Positions 59,757 through 64,000 of a DNA stretch of 64,000 nucleotides are shown here, in pieces. Location of the stretch: NCBI RefSeq assembly GCF_016801985.1, contig NZ_JAEVLS010000005.1, positions 248,001 to 312,000 of the forward strand, given 5' to 3'. Position 1 is the stretch's first letter. Every line of letters begins with the position of its first letter. This stretch comes from Steroidobacter gossypii. Its GTDB lineage: Bacteria > Pseudomonadota > Gammaproteobacteria > Steroidobacterales > Steroidobacteraceae. The notes below the pieces were generated by a model. It saw nothing but the letters and a program-made list of their open reading frames with translations, made no database searches and was not told where the DNA came from. The position numbers and the translations under genes were made by a program.

Positions 59757-60593
59757 TTGTATGATCCAGCCGTGAGCTCTACTCCTCGTGCCATTGCATC
59801 CGACGCTGCATCCCACGCCGGCCTCCTGCTGCGCGATTGGCGCAACCTGCGCCGTCTGAGCCAGCTGGATTTGTCCCTCGAGGTCGGAGTGTCCGCGCGC
59901 CATCTGAGCTGCATCGAGACGGGCAAGGCGCAGCCGAGTCGGGAGATGATATCGAAGCTGGCCAACGCGCTGGCCATGCCGCTTCGAGAACACAACGCGC
60001 TCCTGATGGCGGCCGGATATGCGCCCAAGTATGCCGAGACGTCGTTGACCACTCAGGAGCTGGCCCCGGCGCGGCGCGCGATTGAGTTCATCCTGCGGCA
60101 GCAGGAACCGTATCCAGCGTTCGTGATGGATCGCTACTGGAATGTGTTGATGACCAACAACGCTTTGCCGCGCATCTTCGGCAAAGTGCGTGGCCGCGCG
60201 CCCCTGCACGGCAATATCCTGCATCAGATATTCGATCCGAACGACATGCGGCCGGTGGTCGCCAACTGGGCCGATGTGGCCAGTGATGTGATTCGTCATC
60301 TACATCATCAGATCGCGGCTGCGCCGTCGGACATCAAAGCGCGAAGTTTGCTCAACGAGGTACTGAAGTACCCGGAAGTGCCTGCCGAATGGCGCACGAG
60401 GGAACCGGGTATGTCGCCCTCGCCGCTGCTCACGACGACGTTCCGCAATGAAGCTATGGAACTGCGGTTCCTCTCGACCTTCACCACGTTCGGGACGACC
60501 TGGAATGTGACGATCGAGGAGCTGCGGATCGAGAGCATGTTCCCCGCGGATGAAGAGACCGCGGAGATCTGTCGCTCGATCGCCGCCGACTGA
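59757..60593 (+). CDS. XRE-family regulator with MmyB-like ligand domain
   Basis: A 278-residue regulator. The helix-turn-helix at about 22-80 contains LLRDWRNLRRLSQLDLSLEVGVSARHLSCIETGKAQPSREMI, followed by the MmyB-like domain from about 105 (EPYPAFVMDRYWNVLMTNNALPRIF), which is thought to bind fatty-acid- or PAS-like ligands. The start is unclear: TTG at 59757 or GTG at 59772. The 17-bp palindrome just upstream suggests self-control and control of the divergent hydrolase. Confidence 0.92.
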   Translation: MYDPAVSSTPRAIASDAASHAGLLLRDWRNLRRLSQLDLSLEVGVSARHLSCIETGKAQPSREMISKLANALAMPLREHNALLMAAGYAPKYAETSLTTQELAPARRAIEFILRQQEPYPAFVMDRYWNVLMTNNALPRIFGKVRGRAPLHGNILHQIFDPNDMRPVVANWADVASDVIRHLHHQIAAAPSDIKARSLLNEVLKYPEVPAEWRTREPGMSPSPLLTTTFRNEAMELRFLSTFTTFGTTWNVTIEELRIESMFPADEETAEICRSIAAD

Positions 60594-60595
60594 TT

Positions 60596-61180
60596 CTACT
60601 GCGCCAAGCCGTTGGCCGCGGTTCGGCCACCATTTCCGCGGAAACGTCGCACCGCGCGTTGGAAGAACAGGCTGTTCGGAATCTGCAGCGTGTTCGCGGG
60701 CTGACCTTCCTCGGTGCTGTCTTCCTCGAGCGTGGTGTAAATCAGGTTGATATCGACCACCCTGCCCTTCAGGCCCGGCTTGTCGCCGCTCTCCAGCACT
60801 TCGATGTGCTCATACAGCCGGAACGGTCGCGTCGTGAAAATCAACACTGAACAGAAGATATTGGAAAGCACGCTCCACACGGCGAAGAACGCCACGGCGG
60901 CCACCGCTGCGAAGCCGGTGAATGCCGTCCACAGCACCGCCGCGGACACACCGAGCCGCTCCAGCACCAGCAACAGCGCGGCTCCATAGATCAGAAAACC
61001 GGACATTCGCCGCGCCACCGCGAGCAGGTCCGGCGGCAAGTTGTGCTGCCCCAGGCGACGCATCACCCGTCGCGCCAGCCGCTGCAACAACCAGGCAGCC
61101 AGCACGATCAACAACACCTGCACCACCGGCACAACCAGATCCAGCCATTGCTGGCCCCACGACGGCCAAAGTTCTCTCAT
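60596..61180 (-). CDS. Small mechanosensitive channel (MscS family)
   Basis: A 194-residue MscS-type protein. Three helices at about 14-33, 60-78 and 84-112, the last being the pore-lining TM3 (AFTGFAAVAAVAFFAVWSVLSNIFCSVLIF). The beta domain follows (RPFRLYEHIEVLESGD...LKGRVVDINLIYTTLEED) with IPNSLFFQRAVRR. The C-terminal alpha/beta domain is short compared with E. coli MscS, so it is a minimal form. It releases solutes on hypo-osmotic shock. It is convergent with the XRE gene with only two bases between stops. Confidence 0.92.
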   Translation of the reverse strand: MRELWPSWGQQWLDLVVPVVQVLLIVLAAWLLQRLARRVMRRLGQHNLPPDLLAVARRMSGFLIYGAALLLVLERLGVSAAVLWTAFTGFAAVAAVAFFAVWSVLSNIFCSVLIFTTRPFRLYEHIEVLESGDKPGLKGRVVDINLIYTTLEEDSTEEGQPANTLQIPNSLFFQRAVRRFRGNGGRTAANGLAQ

Positions 61181-61279
61181 CAGTCAGCGATGCCCTTGAT
61201 TACCCGTACACTGAGACCCGCACCAGGATGCGGGGCGCGCAGGATACGACAGGGCGAGCAGCATTGACATCAGGTGAAA

Positions 61280-61293
61280 GCTTCGATCGAAGC
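61280..61293 (-). terminator. Weak hairpin between PP2C-kinase and mscS-like genes
   Basis: GCTTCGATCGAAGC, a perfect 14-bp palindrome (5-bp stem with GATC loop) followed by TTTC on the minus strand, lies 52 bases past the kinase stop. Low support. The rest of the 164-base gap holds nothing I can name. Confidence 0.3.
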
Positions 61294-61344
61294 GCCACAG
61301 GGTTCCCAGCCGTCCGGGAGATGGACAAGCAGCCGCGCGCTCAT

Positions 61345-63165
61345 TCAAATGTGCGCCAGCGCGACCAGCAAGGCGATCAGCAAGATTGAGCTCACCATCT
61401 GCCAGAAGCGCACGGGATTGCGCTCATAGAGCGACAGCTTGGCAAGCGACTGGGGCACCGCGCGCAGCGAGCCGTGCTCGAGCTCGAATGCGAACTCCAC
61501 TGCGTCTGCATATCTGTCTCGACGATCCACAGCGAATGCGCGCGCCAGGCAGTGGTCGAGCCATGCGGGCAGATCCGGTCGATGTTTGCTCAGCGGCGTC
61601 GGCGACCCGAATCTCGGATGCGCGAATGCCTCCACTTCGCCGTAGGGATAGGCGCCGCCAGAAAACATTCGATAGATGGTGACACCGAGCGCAAAGATGT
61701 CGGAGCTTTCTTCCGCCTGTGCTCCAGTGAACAGCTCGGGCGCCATGTAACTGCGCGTTCCTGGCGACTCGAACGATTCGGGCTCGTCGAATTGACGCAG
61801 CCTCGCCACGCCGAGATCGATGAGCTTCAAGCCACCGTTGGTTTCAAGGATCACGTTCTCCGGCTTCACGTCCCGATGCACGATGCCCGCGCGATGCAGA
61901 GTCGCGAGCGCCTTGGTGAGCTTGATCGATACCTCGAGTCCGGCCGCGAGCGGCATCTGCGGACGACGCAGCAAACGCCGCTCCAGCGTCTCGCCTTCGT
62001 AGTACGGCAGGACGCCATAGAAACAGGTGCGCCGCTCGTCCGTGGGCTCGAGCACCTCGGTGACAAACGGACTTCTGACATGGCTCGCGATCCACAACTC
62101 GCGCAGCAGCGCTGATCGAAGCACAGCATCGAGACCGGGACGCGGCTTGGGGAACTTCATGATCACACGACGGTGCTCCCGCCGATCGGTAGCGCGGAAC
62201 ACTCGCATGTATGGGCCATCGGCCAGCAATTCGCCGAGCTCATAGTCGTCGATGATCTCGCCCGTGTTCGGAGCGTTTCGCAAAGGCCAGGTCGAATGGG
62301 CAATTTCCAGATCGGCGATCTGCGTTTCAGGCAGCGAGAGCACATCGAGCACCAGCGCGGTCGCGTTGTCCGCCCCCGAATTGCTCACTGCCTGTTCGAC
62401 CAGCTGAATCGCTGTTTCCTCCGGCGCCGCTCGCATCGCAAGCGTAGCCAATATTTCTGCGTGCGAAAGTCGGCCGTGCACTCCATCACTGCAGATAAGG
62501 TAACGATCATGAACTTGCAGGCCGTCGATGGCGTGGTCGGCGCACAACCGATCTTCCACTCCCATCGCGCGAGTCAGTACGCTGCTGGTGCCTGGCGCGC
62601 CGAGCGTGTGATCGGTAGTGAGCAAGGACAGCTCACGATCGCGCAGGCGGTAAATTCGCGAGTCCCCAAGATGGAGCAGATGAGCGCGGCGGCCGCACAG
62701 AACCAGTGCGCTCAACGTGCACGCCATGCCGTTGAGATTCGGATCCGAGCGGCCCATCGAGTGAATCCAACGATTCACTGCGTCCGCCGATCGGGCACTG
62801 ATGCGCGGCACGCCCACGGTGATCGGCTGCCCGACGCAACCTTCTATGAAGCCGCGAACGGCGATCTCCGCCGCGGTTCGCCCGCCTTTGGCGCCGCCCA
62901 TGCCGTCCGCTAGCGCCGCAACCACACCAAGCGCTGGCTGCCGCGTCTGCTCTGCGATGTAACAAGCGGCGAAATCTTCGTTCCGCGCCCGTCCGCCTTG
63001 GTGCGTGCAACTGCCGATGCCGACGCGGAGGCCCACATCTGGTGCAGCTGATCGTTGCGGCGGCGGCGGCAGGCCCGTCGCGCTTGGGTGCTGCTCCGGG
63101 CCCGAGACTTGCACTGCCGGTACGGCTTCATTCACCGACGATGTTCCAGGGTATTGAGGGGGCAT
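61345..63165 (-). CDS. Bifunctional PP2C phosphatase / Ser-Thr kinase with C-terminal membrane anchor
   Basis: A 606-residue fusion. The PP2C domain (about 45-285) has GGRARNEDF, ADGMGG, LHLGDSRIYRL, CSDGVHGRLS and GADNATALVLDV, the metal-binding Asp set of the family. The kinase domain (about 300-555) has a weak glycine loop (LLADGPYMRVF), Lys in VIMKFPKP, HRDVKPENVI, DLGVARL in place of DFG, and MAPELF. A membrane helix ends the protein (about 585-604). The ATG at 63165 would leave one base to the NarK start; a GTG at 63135 may be the true start. The pairing with a NarK gene matches nitrate-assimilation clusters in other gammaproteobacteria. Confidence 0.92.
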   Translation of the reverse strand: MPPQYPGTSSVNEAVPAVQVSGPEQHPSATGLPPPPQRSAAPDVGLRVGIGSCTHQGGRARNEDFAACYIAEQTRQPALGVVAALADGMGGAKGGRTAAEIAVRGFIEGCVGQPITVGVPRISARSADAVNRWIHSMGRSDPNLNGMACTLSALVLCGRRAHLLHLGDSRIYRLRDRELSLLTTDHTLGAPGTSSVLTRAMGVEDRLCADHAIDGLQVHDRYLICSDGVHGRLSHAEILATLAMRAAPEETAIQLVEQAVSNSGADNATALVLDVLSLPETQIADLEIAHSTWPLRNAPNTGEIIDDYELGELLADGPYMRVFRATDRREHRRVIMKFPKPRPGLDAVLRSALLRELWIASHVRSPFVTEVLEPTDERRTCFYGVLPYYEGETLERRLLRRPQMPLAAGLEVSIKLTKALATLHRAGIVHRDVKPENVILETNGGLKLIDLGVARLRQFDEPESFESPGTRSYMAPELFTGAQAEESSDIFALGVTIYRMFSGGAYPYGEVEAFAHPRFGSPTPLSKHRPDLPAWLDHCLARAFAVDRRDRYADAVEFAFELEHGSLRAVPQSLAKLSLYERNPVRFWQMVSSILLIALLVALAHI

Positions 63166-63166
63166 T

Positions 63167-64000
63167 TTGATCAGCCGCGATTTTTTCAAGGCGGGGCATT
63201 TTCCCACGCTGCTGGCCGCGTTCTTCTACTTTGACATGAGCTTCATGGTCTGGGTGCTGCTTGGCGCGCTGGCCGTGCAAATGTCGGCGGAAATCGGCCT
63301 GAACGCCGCGCAGAAAGGCTTCATGGTGGCGTTGCCTGTGCTCGCCGGCGCGCTGCTCAGAGTCGTGTTCGGTGTGCTGGTCGATCGATTGAAGCCCCGG
63401 CGCGCTGGCCTGATCGGACAACTCATCGTGATCGGCGGGCTGACTCTGGCCTGGCTCATCGGAGTCGATAGTTATATGGGCACGCTGGCTGTCGGCCTGG
63501 TGCTGGGCGTGGCCGGAGCATCTTTCGCAGTGGCGCTGCCGCTCGCGTCTCGATGGTATCCACCGCAGTATCAAGGCACCGCCTTGGGCATCGCGGGCGC
63601 GGGCAATTCGGGGACTGTGTTCGCGTCGCTGTTTGCTCCTGGCCTGGCTGCCATGGTCGGCTGGAACAATGTGCTCGGCCTCGCCGTGCTGCCGCTGGCC
63701 GTCGCGTTCGCGTTTTATTTCTTTGCGGCCAAGGACAGCCCCACTACTCCGCCGCCGAAGCAGTGGTCGGAGTACCTCGCCACGTTCCGCATGAGCGATG
63801 CGTGGTGGTTCATGTTTTTCTATGCCGTCACGTTCGGCGGATTCGTGGGCCTGGCCTCTTCCCTGGCGATCTATTTCAACAGCGAATACGGTCTCGATGC
63901 GGTGACGGCGGGCTTCTTCACGGCCGGCTGCGTCTTCGTCGGCTCGCTCGTGCGCCCGATCGGCGGCGCGCTCGCGGATCGCATCGGCGGCATCAGAACG
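63167..64000 (+). CDS. NarK/NasA-family nitrate/nitrite transporter (partial)
   Basis: The first 278 codons of an MFS transporter of the NarK/NasA type that continues beyond the window. N-terminus ISRDFFKAGHFPTLLAAFFYFDMSFMVWVLLGALAV is typical of the family, with GALLRVVFGVLVDRLKPRRA as motif A and the nitrate signature GIAGAGNSGTVF. Start is a TTG at 63167 with GAGGGG five to ten bases upstream; an in-frame TGA at 63155-63157 rules out any earlier start. It would import nitrate or nitrite. It is divergent from the PP2C-kinase gene; nitrite reductase genes would be expected further right. Confidence 0.9.
   Translation, partial: MISRDFFKAGHFPTLLAAFFYFDMSFMVWVLLGALAVQMSAEIGLNAAQKGFMVALPVLAGALLRVVFGVLVDRLKPRRAGLIGQLIVIGGLTLAWLIGVDSYMGTLAVGLVLGVAGASFAVALPLASRWYPPQYQGTALGIAGAGNSGTVFASLFAPGLAAMVGWNNVLGLAVLPLAVAFAFYFFAAKDSPTTPPPKQWSEYLATFRMSDAWWFMFFYAVTFGGFVGLASSLAIYFNSEYGLDAVTAGFFTAGCVFVGSLVRPIGGALADRIGGIRT

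Noticed and set aside
1-64000. tRNA, rRNA, prophage or insertion sequence
   Set aside because: No cloverleaf-like tRNA, no transposase or integrase motifs and no phage gene blocks were recognised.

Overview
The window is high-GC, gene-dense DNA (about 90% coding) from what looks like a gammaproteobacterial chromosome. Pointers are a GspG-type pseudopilin, ExbB/ExbD clusters, Ohr, DHA2/Bcr-type exporters, a NarK transporter paired with a PP2C-kinase, and a perfect CRP/Clp-type palindrome. A member of the Steroidobacteraceae/Xanthomonadales/Nevskiales side is my best guess; this is inference and no rRNA or tRNA gene is present to fix it. I see no prophage, insertion sequence or CRISPR array.

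Layout. (1) 1-9540, minus strand: one long co-directional cluster, read right to left. It starts with a cyclic-di-GMP-I (GEMM-I) riboswitch, then a TlpA-like thioredoxin, a coiled-coil periplasmic protein, two large TPR proteins, a TPR lipoprotein, a small secreted protein, ExbB, two ExbD proteins, and the first codons of a probable AgmX/PglI (TonB-like) protein. This has the make-up of an energised envelope-spanning complex related to Glt/Agl-type machines. (2) 9597-10743: two small secreted proteins on the minus strand. One is built of 14 tandem 14-residue repeats, each (except one) with a Lys-Arg pair, and sits behind a perfect CRP-type site. (3) 10980-14443: an ECF sigma factor translationally coupled to a Ser/Thr kinase with TPRs. 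(4) 14532-37518: mostly ordinary chromosomal genes: SYLF protein, orphan GspG, thioredoxin, exporters, M20 peptidase, LysR, metallo-beta-lactamase fold protein, ABC exporter, TPP enzyme with NnrU, HAD phosphatase, YegD-like Hsp70, GFA protein and TPR proteins. (5) 37775-41302: a large lipoprotein made of two copies of a propeller-plus-LysM-like module. (6) 41396-53132: regulators with divergent targets, Ohr, VOC proteins, exporters, a secreted GH13 enzyme, nitrilase, HD and PIN proteins, SDR. (7) 53235-58661: a metalloprotease-like protein, an unknown membrane-anchored protein, and a three-gene set of membrane coiled-coil protein, von Willebrand A-like lipoprotein and SleB-type wall hydrolase. 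(8) 58686-64000: Tat-exported alpha/beta hydrolase, XRE regulator, MscS channel, and a PP2C-kinase fusion divergent from a NarK-type nitrate transporter that runs off the window.

The most interesting part is 1-10750. There a c-di-GMP riboswitch appears to command a whole energised envelope machine, next to a repeat-peptide gene with a CRP/Clp-type site. Several convergent gene pairs also share a hairpin whose loop or edge carries a stop codon. Functions below are read from sequence motifs only; no database search was possible.
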